The notes: a model not told the origin generated them from the sequence alone. 64,000 nucleotides of DNA from DAINPP01 sp963667315 (GCA_963667315.1 OY763325.1:620001-684000); one strand, 5' to 3'; shown: positions 40,797 to 51,294, numbered from the stretch's first letter. Numbers and translations are program-made.

Positions 40797-41620
40797 TTTA
40801 AAAGATGCTTTAATAAATCTATTTCTTTTGCGTGTTCTTTAGGGGTTAAAGGTGTTTCAAGGTTAAATGGCAGTTCTTTCAGATTTGGATGGTTGATAAT
40901 ATTTCTGAACGCTTCTAATCCGATTGACCCTTTCCCAATTTGTTCATGTCTGTCTTTATTGGAATTGAACTCCGTTTTTGAATCATTGAGGTGAATTGCC
41001 TTTAATTTACTTAAACCGATTATTTTATCGAAATTATCCAGTACTGCCTCCAATTGACCAACGATATCATATCCTGCAGAATATAAATGGCATGTATCTA
41101 GACAAACACCTATTTTTTCACTGTTTGAATGCATGATTATAGTCTGTAGTTCTTCAAAGGTCTTTCCGATTTCCGTCCCTTTTCCGGACATACCTTCTAA
41201 AAGAATAAATTGATCCGGATTTATCTGTGTAGATTCATTCAAAGCTTTTACGATTAATTGTGTTCCTTTTTCAACCCCTTGACCAACATGAGCTCCGGGA
41301 TGGAAAATATAATAACAGTCAGGCATCATTTTCAGCCTTTCAAGGTCATCTTTTAGAATTTCCAAAGCAAACTTACGAGTTTGTTCTTTATCTGAGCATA
41401 GATTCATCGTATACGATGCATGTGCAAAGAGTTTTCCGAATGAATTCTCACGAATAAACGTTTTACACTTTGAAATATCTTCCCTATCAATAGCCTTTGC
41501 TTTTCCGCCTCTGGGATTCCGGGTGAAAAATTGAAAAGTATTCGCGCCAATGCTGCCAGCTTCTTGAGCACTTTTATAAAATCCCTTTGAAATCGATAAA
41601 TGACACCCTATTGTAAACAT
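40793..41620 (-). CDS. nfo: endonuclease IV
   Basis: 275 residues; AP endonuclease of base-excision repair with a three-zinc TIM barrel. Zinc-ligand segments visible: FHPGAHVG near 105, LLEGMSGKG near 142, CLDTCHLYSAGYD near 174, HLNDSKTEFNSNKDRHEQIG near 208 and an N-terminal IGCHLSISKG. Usual length. ATG behind AAGGAG. Single gene between a terminator and a divergent transporter gene. Confidence 0.96.
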   Translation of the reverse strand: MFTIGCHLSISKGFYKSAQEAGSIGANTFQFFTRNPRGGKAKAIDREDISKCKTFIRENSFGKLFAHASYTMNLCSDKEQTRKFALEILKDDLERLKMMPDCYYIFHPGAHVGQGVEKGTQLIVKALNESTQINPDQFILLEGMSGKGTEIGKTFEELQTIIMHSNSEKIGVCLDTCHLYSAGYDIVGQLEAVLDNFDKIIGLSKLKAIHLNDSKTEFNSNKDRHEQIGKGSIGLEAFRNIINHPNLKELPFNLETPLTPKEHAKEIDLLKHLLN

Positions 41621-41662
41621 TAATTTCTCTCCTTTTCCATTATTTATGTTGATATGCTATAC

Positions 41663-41671
41663 TGATATAAT
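41663..41671 (+). promoter_or_regulatory. extended -10 promoter for LysE-type exporter
   Basis: TGATATAAT; transcription would begin near 41678, which favours the GTG at 41693 over the ATG at 41678 as start codon. Confidence 0.6.
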
Positions 41672-41692
41672 TTTATCATGGGTGGTGATAAT

Positions 41693-42307
41693 GTGTTTGA
41701 TTTTCTGGCGTTTATATCTTTTGCTGCAATTGCAATATATACACCTGGACCGAATAATATCATGGCTATGACACATTCTCAAAAATTCGGTTTAAAAGAT
41801 ACTCTGAAGTTTCTTTTCGGCGTTTTGACCGGGGTAACAATACTTGTATTTATAAGTTGTATCTTTAATCTATTCATGTTTGAAAATATTTCATTATTTA
41901 AATGGATAATTGGACCTATTGGCGCTATTTACATGCTCTATCTCGCTTATCTGATCGCTTTTAAAAAAGACGTCGGTAAGCAAAAAGAAGGAAAAGGATA
42001 TAATTCATCAGCCATGATCTCTTATCCTACCGGAATCATTCTTCAATTTATCAACCCGAAAGGGGTCATCTTTGCTATTACAATCGCATCATCTTTTATT
42101 CTTCCTTTTTTTAAGAATGTCGGTATATTCTTTCTCTTTTCTGTTGGAATGGGGATTTTTGCTTTTACATCCGTATTTTTATGGGCTGTTTTCGGTTCTT
42201 TGTTCAATCGTTTCTTCAAAAATTACGGGAAAGTTTTTAACTATATTATGGCAGCGCTTCTTTGCTATTCAGCTATTTCAATTTCGGGGGTTCTTGATTT
42301 ACTATAA
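41693..42307 (+). CDS. LysE/RhtB family exporter
   Basis: 204 residues, about six membrane spans. The family signature YTPGPNNIMAM lies near residues 16-26, followed by GLKDTLKFLFGVLTG. Members export amino acids such as lysine, homoserine or threonine; the substrate here cannot be read from sequence. GTG 41693 has GGTGGTGA 4 to 8 bases upstream and gives the usual short N-terminus; ATG 41678 would need an almost leaderless message. Monocistronic. Confidence 0.88.
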   Translation: MFDFLAFISFAAIAIYTPGPNNIMAMTHSQKFGLKDTLKFLFGVLTGVTILVFISCIFNLFMFENISLFKWIIGPIGAIYMLYLAYLIAFKKDVGKQKEGKGYNSSAMISYPTGIILQFINPKGVIFAITIASSFILPFFKNVGIFFLFSVGMGIFAFTSVFLWAVFGSLFNRFFKNYGKVFNYIMAALLCYSAISISGVLDLL

Positions 42308-42356
42308 ATAAACCTCTTACGATTTTTTTATAGTAAATTAAACAATTATGGCTTTC

Positions 42357-42385
42357 TTGTTGTTAGGGTTGATATCTTGTATAAT
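42357..42385 (+). promoter_or_regulatory. galE promoter
   Basis: TTGTTG, 17-base spacer, TATAAT, 33 bases before the galE ATG. Confidence 0.7.
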
Positions 42386-42418
42386 AGCAATGATTACATA
42401 AAAGAAAGGAGATTTTAG

Positions 42419-43411
42419 ATGGCGATTTTAGTATGTGGCGGAGCCGGTTATATTGGAAGTCATACAGTTCAGGCACTAGTGGAGCAAGGAAAGGAAGTAG
42501 TTGTTTTTGATAATATGCAAAAAGGTCATAAAAAGGCTATTCCAGAAAATGTTAAACTCTACATTGGTGATCTCAGATCAAATGATGATCTCAAAAGAGT
42601 GTTTTCCTTTGAAAAAATAGAGGCGGTCATAGATTTTGCAGCTGATTCACTCGTCGGTGAAAGTGTAAAAAATCCTCTAAAGTATTATGACAATAATGTA
42701 GGTGGTACAGTTTCATTACTTGAAAGCATGATTGAATATAATGTAAAGTATATCGTTTTTTCTTCCACAGCTGCTACTTACGGGGAACCGGAAAACATCC
42801 CGATACTTGAATCGGACAGAACGTTGCCAAAAAATCCATATGGTGAAACAAAACTTGCGGTTGAAAAAATGCTCAAATGGGCTGATGATGCCTATGGATT
42901 AAAATACACTGCATTAAGATATTTTAATGCTGCGGGTGCGCATATCAGTGGTCGTATTGGGGAAGATCACAATCCAGAAAGTCATTTAATCCCCCTCATT
43001 CTTCAGGTACCACTTGGAAAAAGGTCGTACATTTCAATTTTTGGTACAGATTATCCGACAGAAGATGGCACTTGTGTTCGTGATTATATTCACGTTACAG
43101 ATCTTTCACAGGCGCACATACTTGCCTTGAAGCGGTTGGTGAATGGAGGCGAAAGCAGCATCTATAATCTGGGAAACGGTAAAGGATTCTCTGTCAAAGA
43201 AGTTATTGAAACCGCAAGAAAGGTAACAGGACATGACATAAAGGCCGTTGAAAGCGAAAGAAGACCTGGTGATCCCGCTGTTCTGATTGCTTCATCCGAA
43301 AGAGCCATAACTGAATTAAACTGGAAACCTTCGTTTAACGATCTGGAAATGATTATCCGTACGGCCTGGAATTGGCATAAGAATCATCCTGATGGATATG
43401 GGGATAGTTGA
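42419..43411 (+). CDS. galE: UDP-glucose 4-epimerase
   Basis: 330 residues. NAD-binding GGAGYIGSHT at the N-terminus, SSTAATYGEP (catalytic Ser) near 121, and YGETK (catalytic Tyr and Lys) near 146-150; C-terminal RRPGDPAVLIAS. Interconverts UDP-glucose and UDP-galactose for sugar use and polysaccharide synthesis. Good AAAGGAGA site. Overlaps the next gene by 4 bases. Confidence 0.95.
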   Translation: MAILVCGGAGYIGSHTVQALVEQGKEVVVFDNMQKGHKKAIPENVKLYIGDLRSNDDLKRVFSFEKIEAVIDFAADSLVGESVKNPLKYYDNNVGGTVSLLESMIEYNVKYIVFSSTAATYGEPENIPILESDRTLPKNPYGETKLAVEKMLKWADDAYGLKYTALRYFNAAGAHISGRIGEDHNPESHLIPLILQVPLGKRSYISIFGTDYPTEDGTCVRDYIHVTDLSQAHILALKRLVNGGESSIYNLGNGKGFSVKEVIETARKVTGHDIKAVESERRPGDPAVLIASSERAITELNWKPSFNDLEMIIRTAWNWHKNHPDGYGDS

Positions 43412-44217
43412 AATTGACAGATCTCAATCAGTTTACAGAACAAGATGTATGTGATTTAAATACAATTTCAGATTATCTTTCTATTAGGGATTTTAAAACA
43501 ATAAATAATCAATATCTGATGACACAAGAAAAAAAAGAGAAGATCGAACTAATTGTACTGCTTGGAAACGCAGATATTAAATCGGTTGATATTGCGGTTG
43601 AAGCCTTTTTGGAATTTAATGCGGACAAATTACTCATATCAGGTGGTATAGGACATTCAACAGGATATCTGTATGAAAATCTAAAAGCAGTTGATAAGAC
43701 ATATAAACAATTGAAATTATGTGAAAAATCAGAGGCGGAATTACTGTCTCAACTAATATCAAAAAAGAAAAAGATCAAGTTTTCGGATATCCTGATAGAA
43801 AAAAAATCAACAAACTGTGGTTCAAATGCTTACGAATCTTTGAAATTGTTACGGGAAAAGAGGATGTCTTTCACAACCGTGCTTCTAATTCAGGATGCAA
43901 CCATGCAAAGAAGAACTTTTGCATCTTTCAAAAGAGAATGGATTTCACAGAATGTAAAGTTCTACAATTATTCAATACAGAAACCTGAAATTATCAAAAT
44001 AAAAAATATGGTAAGTTTTGATAGACCTGTATATCCATGGGATTTAAAAAGATATATAAAACTTGTACTGGGGGAAATTCCCAGATTGAAAGACGATGTG
44101 AACGGTTATGGCCCGTATGGCAGGGACTTTATTGTTCATGTTGATATTCCAAAATCCGTTGAATCAGCTTATAATCGTTTATGCAAAACGTTGCCGCCAT
44201 CATTTTTTAACAGGTGA
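43408..44217 (+). CDS. DUF218/YdcF-like protein
   Basis: 269 residues. Core IVLLGNADIKSVDIAVEAF, KLLISGGIG near 75 and KSTNCGSNAYES near 135 match the DUF218 (YdcF/SanA/ElyC) fold; the conserved 'STxTxEN' position is STNCGSN here. No membrane helix, so cytoplasmic YdcF type, a possible SAM- or nucleotide-binding protein of unknown role. TTG 43408 overlaps galE; TTG 43414 is an alternative. Confidence 0.8.
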   Translation: MKLTDLNQFTEQDVCDLNTISDYLSIRDFKTINNQYLMTQEKKEKIELIVLLGNADIKSVDIAVEAFLEFNADKLLISGGIGHSTGYLYENLKAVDKTYKQLKLCEKSEAELLSQLISKKKKIKFSDILIEKKSTNCGSNAYESLKLLREKRMSFTTVLLIQDATMQRRTFASFKREWISQNVKFYNYSIQKPEIIKIKNMVSFDRPVYPWDLKRYIKLVLGEIPRLKDDVNGYGPYGRDFIVHVDIPKSVESAYNRLCKTLPPSFFNR

Positions 44218-44221
44218 TCTT

Positions 44222-45430
44222 TTGATTAAAACAATCGTTATCGGTGCAGGTCCTGCCGGAATATTTGCCGGTATTACATCCACCAAAAAAGGGAATAAGA
44301 CCATTATATTGGAAGGAAATAAAAGTCCAGGAAAAAAACTGCTTATTAGCGGTTCCGGGCAATGCAATTTCACACATTCCGGTGACTTGAATGAATTTTC
44401 AAACCATTATGGAATGAGAAAGAAACAGGCACTCAGGTTTTTAAGAAAGTATGATAACAAAAGATTTCTTGAATTCCTGGATGATAATAAATTTCAATAT
44501 TTTCAACGGGAAGATGGTAAATATTTTCCAAAATCAAAAAAATCAATAGATATGTTAAATCTGCTTCTAAAGGTTTTCAATCAACACGATGGAAAGATGC
44601 ATACAGCTCAAAAAGTTCTTGAAATAGCGAAAGTTAATGATAGTTTTAAAGTAAAGACTGCCGAAAAGGTTTATTCAGCAGAGAAGGTAATAATTGCGTC
44701 CGGTGGTATTACATTTCCAGCAACAGGCTCTGACGGCTCTATGTTCACGATTATCCGAAAGCTTGGGTGTCGGGTAAATGAACCTTTTTTTGGGCTATCG
44801 CCAGTATATGCGGAATTTTTTGATTTGTCTGAACTTGCCGGTATTTCATTTAAAAAAGCCGGAATAAAAATAATAAATGATGATCAAAAATCAATCCGAA
44901 AAAAAGGTGAAATGCTGATTACCCATAAGGGGTTTTCTGGTCCACTTATTATTGATAATTCAAGATATATGAAAAAGGGTTGTCAACTAGAGATTAACTT
45001 TACCGGATTTGATTCTTCTGAAACATTTAACGAGCAGTTTATTAAGCATTCAGAGAGGAACGGTAAGATCCTGTTAAAGAACTTTCTCGGAAAATTCGAT
45101 CTTCCGAGAAGATTAGTTGAAAAACTACTAAAACAAAATTGCATAGATGAAAACACAAGGCTATCTCAATTAAACAAAATAGTCAGAAAACAGATCGTAA
45201 GGAGTTTTACAGCGTATCCTGTAAAGGTAAAGAAAATTGGGGGGATCAACGAATCAATGATTACTGTTGGTGGAATTGATCTGGATGATGTTAATCTTTC
45301 AACGATGGAATCAAAATCGATACGGGGACTTTATTTTTGTGGTGAAGTACTTGATATTGATGGTGATACAGGTGGTTATAATATACAATTAGCCATTTCA
45401 ACAGGTTTCATTGCAGGAAATGCGCAATGA
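44222..45430 (+). CDS. HI0933-family FAD-dependent oxidoreductase
   Basis: 402 residues. N-terminal dinucleotide site VIGAGPAGIFAG, then GKKLLISGSGQCNFTH near 40-55, the hallmark of HI0933/BaiN flavoproteins, and the C-terminal GLYFCGEVLDIDGDTGGYNIQ. Members reduce unsaturated carbonyls or act on tRNA; the exact reaction is open. TTG 44222 with AGGTGA before it gives the FAD loop at the right place; an earlier start in the preceding gene does not. Confidence 0.9.
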   Translation: MIKTIVIGAGPAGIFAGITSTKKGNKTIILEGNKSPGKKLLISGSGQCNFTHSGDLNEFSNHYGMRKKQALRFLRKYDNKRFLEFLDDNKFQYFQREDGKYFPKSKKSIDMLNLLLKVFNQHDGKMHTAQKVLEIAKVNDSFKVKTAEKVYSAEKVIIASGGITFPATGSDGSMFTIIRKLGCRVNEPFFGLSPVYAEFFDLSELAGISFKKAGIKIINDDQKSIRKKGEMLITHKGFSGPLIIDNSRYMKKGCQLEINFTGFDSSETFNEQFIKHSERNGKILLKNFLGKFDLPRRLVEKLLKQNCIDENTRLSQLNKIVRKQIVRSFTAYPVKVKKIGGINESMITVGGIDLDDVNLSTMESKSIRGLYFCGEVLDIDGDTGGYNIQLAISTGFIAGNAQ

Positions 45431-45455
45431 ACAGTTAAAAATACAGGAGGGGAAT

Positions 45456-46982
45456 ATGAAAAAAATAACTTTAGCTTTAATGATTTTAATGATTGGCAGT
45501 TTGCTAGTTGCATCTGAGTTTAAAGGAACCGTGTATTTGGATGAAAATCGAAATGGTTTTTACGATAATACTGAAAGGGGAATAGCAAATGTTGTTGTAT
45601 CAAACGGTTTGGATAGTATTTTAACAGATGCGAACGGTTCGTATTCTCTCCCTGAGAGAAAAGATTGTGTTCTTTTTATAACAAAACCGACAGAATATAT
45701 GACAGCAGTAAATGAATACAATATTCCGCAGTTTTATTATATACATTATCCTGAAGGGTCTCCAGAGAATATTATTATGGGAATAAAACCCACAGGTGAT
45801 CTTCCGGAAGCTATTAACTTCCCGTTATATCCGATACAAGTTAAAAATAATTTTGATATCGTAGCCATTGGAGATCCCCAAACAAAAACGGTAGAGGAAA
45901 TTGATTATCTCAGGGATGATATTTTTGTCGATTTTGTTAATACGGATAAACAGTTTGCAATTGTTTTAGGTGATATTATGGATAATCATGTTGAATTGTT
46001 TCCTGATTATCTTCAGGTATGTAAGACTTCAAACTTCCCAATCTATAACGTTCCCGGAAATCATGATCTGAATTTCAATGCAGTTGATGATAAACATAGT
46101 CTTGATACTTTTATTAGTTTTTTTGGGCCAGCGTACTATTCTTTTGATTATGGTAACGTTCATTTTGTCGTGTTGGATGATGTTGAATATATTGGAAGTT
46201 CATACTTCGGGAATGTTGGAAAAGAACAGCTGGAATGGCTCGCAAATGATTTGAAATATGTTTCAGAAGACAAATTAATCGTATTAACGATGCATATACC
46301 AATCTATTCTTTCGTGGATAATCCCGGAAAAGATCACATGAAGGATATGAAAGAACTCTTTAAAGTTCTGGAAGGCAGAGAAAATATTTTAGCACTGGCG
46401 GGACATACACATACACTTGAAAATGATTTTCTTGGAGCATCATTAGGTTGGCACGGTGAAAACCCCATTCATATCATAGTAGCAGGTGCTGCTTGTGGTT
46501 CATGGTGGGGTGGGCCTATGGATGAACGCGGAATCCCTGAAGCTTTACAGACTGACGGTGTTCCAAATGGAATCAACTTGATTTCCTTTGATGGAAGCAG
46601 CTACTCACATCTGTATAAGTCTGCCAATTTTGATGAGGACTTTCAGATCAGAATTTCTACTCCAAGAGGGAATATAAAGCAAAAAGCCCTCAAATTTACA
46701 GATATTATGGCAAACGTATTTAATGCGGGAGATGATTCAGAAGTGTTTTATAGTCTGGATGGGGCAGCGTTTGATGGTATGAAAAAGAAAAACCTATATG
46801 ACCCGTATGTTCAGAGTGTCTACAAAAAGAATCTCGCGTATGGAACTGCCAGGTTATGTGCTCATCTCTATTCTGCTCCATTACCAAAAGATCTTGAAAG
46901 GGGAGTACATACCATCATTGTAAAATACACTGACAGATATGGAAAAACGCATTCACAAAGCGGAATTTTCAAGGTTTATTAA
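45456..46982 (+). CDS. exported calcineurin-like metallophosphoesterase
   Basis: 508 residues. Signal peptide (LALMILMIGSLLVA), an N-terminal beta-sandwich (FKGTVYLDENRNGFYDNTERG, like SdrD/MetallophosN domains), then the phosphoesterase: IGDPQ near 130, LGDIMDN near 157, PGNHDLN near 184, MHIPIY near 266 and AGHTHT near 298. A C-terminal domain follows to the end. Probably acts on phosphorylated or pyrophosphate-linked envelope molecules. ATG 45456 has GGAGGGGA; an upstream in-frame start lacks one. Confidence 0.9.
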   Translation: MKKITLALMILMIGSLLVASEFKGTVYLDENRNGFYDNTERGIANVVVSNGLDSILTDANGSYSLPERKDCVLFITKPTEYMTAVNEYNIPQFYYIHYPEGSPENIIMGIKPTGDLPEAINFPLYPIQVKNNFDIVAIGDPQTKTVEEIDYLRDDIFVDFVNTDKQFAIVLGDIMDNHVELFPDYLQVCKTSNFPIYNVPGNHDLNFNAVDDKHSLDTFISFFGPAYYSFDYGNVHFVVLDDVEYIGSSYFGNVGKEQLEWLANDLKYVSEDKLIVLTMHIPIYSFVDNPGKDHMKDMKELFKVLEGRENILALAGHTHTLENDFLGASLGWHGENPIHIIVAGAACGSWWGGPMDERGIPEALQTDGVPNGINLISFDGSSYSHLYKSANFDEDFQIRISTPRGNIKQKALKFTDIMANVFNAGDDSEVFYSLDGAAFDGMKKKNLYDPYVQSVYKKNLAYGTARLCAHLYSAPLPKDLERGVHTIIVKYTDRYGKTHSQSGIFKVY

Positions 46983-47007
46983 TTTAAATCTATAGGGATG
47001 TGAAGTT

Positions 47008-47580
47008 ATGAAAGCTGCAATCATTGACACACTGAAAAAAGATATCAAAACGACCTGTTTCTCAGACTTATTAGGGGTTTCCTTAAGTAAAAAAGGTGTA
47101 GAAACTCATATTGTAAAAACTACTGAACTGAACATTGTCCCCTGCAGAGGATGTGATGGCTGTTTATACAAAGAACCGGGAAGATGTATAATGAAAGACA
47201 ATACATCAGATGTTTTAACGCCTATTACGAAATCTGAAATCTTAATTTGTCTGACAGAATTACGATTTGGTGGATATTCTTCAGATTTTAAATTAATTGT
47301 AGATAAGTTCGCACTCCTCGCAACGCCATATTATCAAATATCAAAAGAAAAGCTCGTTCACAAAAAACGTTATCCAAACCCAAAAAGCATGTATGTGATA
47401 GGCATTGCAGATCACTTTGATGAAGAACAAACAAACAATTTTTCAAGAATTGTACATATGAATGCTATCAACTTGAATATAGGAATTTTTGACAGCTTCG
47501 TTTTCGAGAGAAAAAATTTACATGATGACACTGTGAAAATATTAACTGAGTCCGTTCTGAAGGGTGATAATAATGGATAA
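47008..47580 (+). CDS. flavodoxin-like NAD(P)H/FMN reductase with Cys cluster
   Basis: 190 residues, flavodoxin fold. CRGCDGCLYKEPGRC near 46-60 is the four-Cys region of iron-sulfur flavoproteins and of FMN reductases with a metal site. LTELRFGGYSSDFKLIVDK then follows as the second flavin-binding region. Probably an FMN-dependent redox protein. Overlaps the next gene by 8 bases, which encodes another flavodoxin-like protein without the Cys cluster; the two may form one enzyme. Confidence 0.78.
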   Translation: MKAAIIDTLKKDIKTTCFSDLLGVSLSKKGVETHIVKTTELNIVPCRGCDGCLYKEPGRCIMKDNTSDVLTPITKSEILICLTELRFGGYSSDFKLIVDKFALLATPYYQISKEKLVHKKRYPNPKSMYVIGIADHFDEEQTNNFSRIVHMNAINLNIGIFDSFVFERKNLHDDTVKILTESVLKGDNNG

Positions 47581-48232
47581 ACGTGCGTTGCTAATAGTTG
47601 GAAGCTCAAGAAAAAAGAAGAACACCTATATCTTTGCAAAAACTTTTAGAAAGGCTTTCGAAGAAAGAGGAGTAAAGACGACAATGATTTACAGCATTGA
47701 TAATTACGATAAAATAAAAACTGAAACAATTCAGAAGGTTAATATCTCAGATATAGTCGGATTTTTATCGCCATTGTACGCAGATTATATGCCTGCTCAC
47801 ATGTTGAAGTTTTTAGAAATGCTTTCCGAAAAAAATTCCGTTATCTTGAAAAACAAGATCTTATTTGGAATGAGTCAATGTGCATTCCCTTATTGGAAAT
47901 TAAATGCAAACTCTGTTAAGTCAATGGAATTTTATGCTAAAGAAAATTCCATGAATTTTGCCGGGGGGCTTTCTTATGGTGGTGCCGGTTTGATGGATGG
48001 AGAATCATTTGAAGAAATGGGAAGCAGAGGTAAAAAACTGATAAAAGGCATAAATATAGCCGTTGAAGGTATTTTAAATGATTCAAAAATTCCGGAAATT
48101 TCTCAGAAGCTTTTCGAACTGACTATTCCGAAAATATTCACTTACCCAATGTTGTGGTACGTTAACGCAAATACAAAAAAACTGGAAAAGAAGATCGGGA
48201 AAAACATTGAAACCCAAGCTTATTGGGATTGA
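47573..48232 (+). CDS. flavodoxin-like NAD(P)H-dependent reductase
   Basis: 219 residues. LLIVGSSRKKKNTYIFAKTF is the FMN phosphate loop; FLSPLYADYMPAHMLKFLE near 66 and SYGGAGLMDG near 140 the second and third flavin-contact regions. No Cys cluster. ATG 47573 with AAGGGTGA 5 to 7 bases upstream; it starts inside the previous gene. Substrate unknown. Confidence 0.78.
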   Translation: MDKRALLIVGSSRKKKNTYIFAKTFRKAFEERGVKTTMIYSIDNYDKIKTETIQKVNISDIVGFLSPLYADYMPAHMLKFLEMLSEKNSVILKNKILFGMSQCAFPYWKLNANSVKSMEFYAKENSMNFAGGLSYGGAGLMDGESFEEMGSRGKKLIKGINIAVEGILNDSKIPEISQKLFELTIPKIFTYPMLWYVNANTKKLEKKIGKNIETQAYWD

Positions 48233-48252
48233 TATAACATCCTGATGTCTTG

Positions 48253-48261
48253 TGATATAAT
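48253..48261 (+). promoter_or_regulatory. extended -10 promoter for dnaX
   Basis: TGATATAAT, 21 bases before ATG 48283, immediately after the previous coding region. Confidence 0.6.
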
Positions 48262-48282
48262 TTGATGAAGAGGATGAAAAGG

Positions 48283-49773
48283 ATGGAGCAGACACTTTAT
48301 AGAAAATACAGATCTGATAATTTTGCCGAATTGGCAGGACAGGAACATATAAAAAAGTTATTTGGTGCTTCTCTATCGGAAGAGAAGTTTGCTCATGCTT
48401 ATATTTTTGCCGGACCACGTGGAACCGGCAAGACAACTGTTGCAAGAATTGTAGCCAAAAGATTAAACTGTTTGAATCCAAAAGACTCCGAACCATGTAA
48501 TGAATGCGAACAATGTCTGGCAATTAAAAACGGATCGCATCTTGATGTTATCGAGATGGATGCCGCTTCAAACAGAGGGATAGATGATTTTAGGGCAATC
48601 AGAGATAAAGTGGCTTACAAACCAGCACAAGGAAAATATAAAGTATATATCATTGATGAAGTTCATATGTTAACAAATGAAGCCTTTAACGCTATTCTGA
48701 AGACACTTGAAGAACCACCGGAGCATGCTGTGTTCATTCTGGCGACAACTAATCCTGAAAAGATACCAGATACAATTCTTTCCAGATGTCAGATTATTCC
48801 ATTCAGAAATATCACATTGGAAACCATCAGGAATCATATCGGAAAGATCAGCGAATTAGAGGGTTATGATATCGATCAGGATGTGTTGATGTATATTTCC
48901 AAGCGAGCAAAAGGGGGAATGAGAGATGCTATGGTTCTCCTTGAACAAATCATGAGGTTTTTGCCAATAGATAAAAAAATCACAAAAAGTGAGGTTCTTG
49001 ATGTACTTGGTGGAGTAGACGAGGAACGCTTTACACATTTCATATCACTATTGAGTCTTGATGATGTTGAAGGCATCATAAATTTTTCCGAATCTTTGTA
49101 TAACAACGGAATTAATTTTGAGGTCTTTTTAGAAGGTTTGACAGAATTCATTCTGGATACTTTGTTTGAAGTTGAAACACCAGTTCTTAAAAAGTTTTAT
49201 TTAAAAATAGCCAAAAAGGCTTCTGATATGAGTAAAGAAATCCGATACAGCGAAACACCAAATATTCTATTTACAGTTGAGTTTGTAGATTTTGCCGACA
49301 ATCACGCAGATTGTAAGACCGAAGTTGAACAGAATGAAAAAAAACCGGACCAAAACAAAAAGAACAGGATAAATTCTGATGATCAGAAAGTAGCGATACC
49401 AAAAGAGAGAATTGAGACCAATCAAATCGGTCGTGAAGAATTTAACGAAGACGATTTTTCTGAATTGTTTGATACTGATGCTGATTTATATACAGCCCTA
49501 AATCTTTTACAAACTGAGAAAAAAGAAGGAACTTTCTTTATATGGAAAGATAATTCAAGACCATTTTCCAATCTTGTTTTGGAGAATAAACAAGCTGTTT
49601 TAAATGACTATTTAAAAAAGGCTTCTTTGAATTTGAATATTAAAACGGAAGCGGTTTCACAACCGGAAAGTGAAAAAGAAGAAATTCCGTCTGAATTAAC
49701 TGAGTTATATAAAAAAGTGAAAACCCTTTTCCCAGATTCAAAAATTACAATAAATGATAATGATACTGTATAG
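48283..49773 (+). CDS. dnaX: DNA polymerase III subunits gamma/tau
   Basis: 496 residues; clamp-loader ATPase. Walker A GPRGTGKTT near 44-52, zinc-site Cys residues near 63, 72, 75 and 78, Walker B YIIDEVHM near 117 and SRC near 160. Domains II and III run to about 345, then a linker and a small C-terminal part. At codons 352-354 the message has GAA AAA AAA (A8, 49337-49344); a -1 slip gives 11 more codons and a stop at 49377-49379, so a short gamma-like form is possible. ATG 48283 matches family starts (EQTLYRKYR) and has AAGAGG 9 to 14 bases before; three in-frame starts just upstream are weaker. Confidence 0.95.
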   Translation: MEQTLYRKYRSDNFAELAGQEHIKKLFGASLSEEKFAHAYIFAGPRGTGKTTVARIVAKRLNCLNPKDSEPCNECEQCLAIKNGSHLDVIEMDAASNRGIDDFRAIRDKVAYKPAQGKYKVYIIDEVHMLTNEAFNAILKTLEEPPEHAVFILATTNPEKIPDTILSRCQIIPFRNITLETIRNHIGKISELEGYDIDQDVLMYISKRAKGGMRDAMVLLEQIMRFLPIDKKITKSEVLDVLGGVDEERFTHFISLLSLDDVEGIINFSESLYNNGINFEVFLEGLTEFILDTLFEVETPVLKKFYLKIAKKASDMSKEIRYSETPNILFTVEFVDFADNHADCKTEVEQNEKKPDQNKKNRINSDDQKVAIPKERIETNQIGREEFNEDDFSELFDTDADLYTALNLLQTEKKEGTFFIWKDNSRPFSNLVLENKQAVLNDYLKKASLNLNIKTEAVSQPESEKEEIPSELTELYKKVKTLFPDSKITINDNDTV

Positions 49774-49788
49774 AGAGGAGAGAGAAAC

Positions 49789-50160
49789 GTGGCAAAAAAA
49801 ATGAGAAGTTTTGGAGGAAAAAGTCTTAGAAAACCAGCTTCGGGAAATCAAAAACCGAAAATGAATCAGTTACTTCAGCAAGCACAGCAAGCACAGGAAG
49901 AATTCCAGAAAAAAGAGGATGATTTCAAGACAAAGGAATTTGATTTTTCAGTTGGCGGTGGTGCTTTGACGATCAAGATGTCCGGAGAGCATAAATTGTT
50001 GAATATAGATTTTGATGAAGATCTTTTGGAAGAAATTGATGATTTCAAGGATCTTATTATAGCAGCTGTAAATCAAGGTGTGGAAGATATAGAAAAGCAG
50101 AAGGAAGAATACATGGGAAGCGTAGGAGCAAGCATGGGACTTCCCGATCTTGGATTTTGA
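49789..50160 (+). CDS. YbaB/EbfC nucleoid-associated protein
   Basis: 123 residues. The helical N-terminal part MNQLLQQAQQAQEEFQKK, the beta core FSVGGGALTIKMSGEHKLLNIDFD and the C-terminal MGLPDLGF fit the YbaB fold; a 25-residue basic N-terminal extension (KKMRSFGGKSLRKP) is unusual. Follows dnaX as in many bacteria, but recR, the usual third gene, is absent. GTG start behind GAGGAGAG. Confidence 0.92.
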   Translation: MAKKMRSFGGKSLRKPASGNQKPKMNQLLQQAQQAQEEFQKKEDDFKTKEFDFSVGGGALTIKMSGEHKLLNIDFDEDLLEEIDDFKDLIIAAVNQGVEDIEKQKEEYMGSVGASMGLPDLGF

Positions 50161-50184
50161 TTTATAACTAATTTATGATATAAT
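50157..50184 (+). promoter_or_regulatory. gap promoter
   Basis: TTGATT, 16-base spacer, TATAAT with TGA before it (TGATATAAT at 50176-50184). 44 bases before the gap start. Confidence 0.75.
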
Positions 50185-50228
50185 ATCTGTGAAAAAATAC
50201 ACAAATACATCTGGAGGTGTACTATTAA

Positions 50229-51236
<1,008 letters not shown>

Positions 51237-51265
51237 GAGGTTTTAGTCTATAGAATATGAAAAAG

Positions 51266-51294
51266 AAGGCACAGGAAATCCTGTGCCTTTTGTT
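51266..51294 (+). terminator. hairpin between gap and pgk-tpi
   Basis: Stem AAGGCACAGG / CCTGTGCCTT with a four-base loop, then TTTTGTTGATTTT. Looks like an intrinsic terminator, partial or attenuating, since pgk-tpi follows with no promoter I can see. Confidence 0.65.

Noticed and set aside
48083..48523. 146-codon minus-strand frame
   Set aside because: Antisense to the flavodoxin-like gene and dnaX; no family features.
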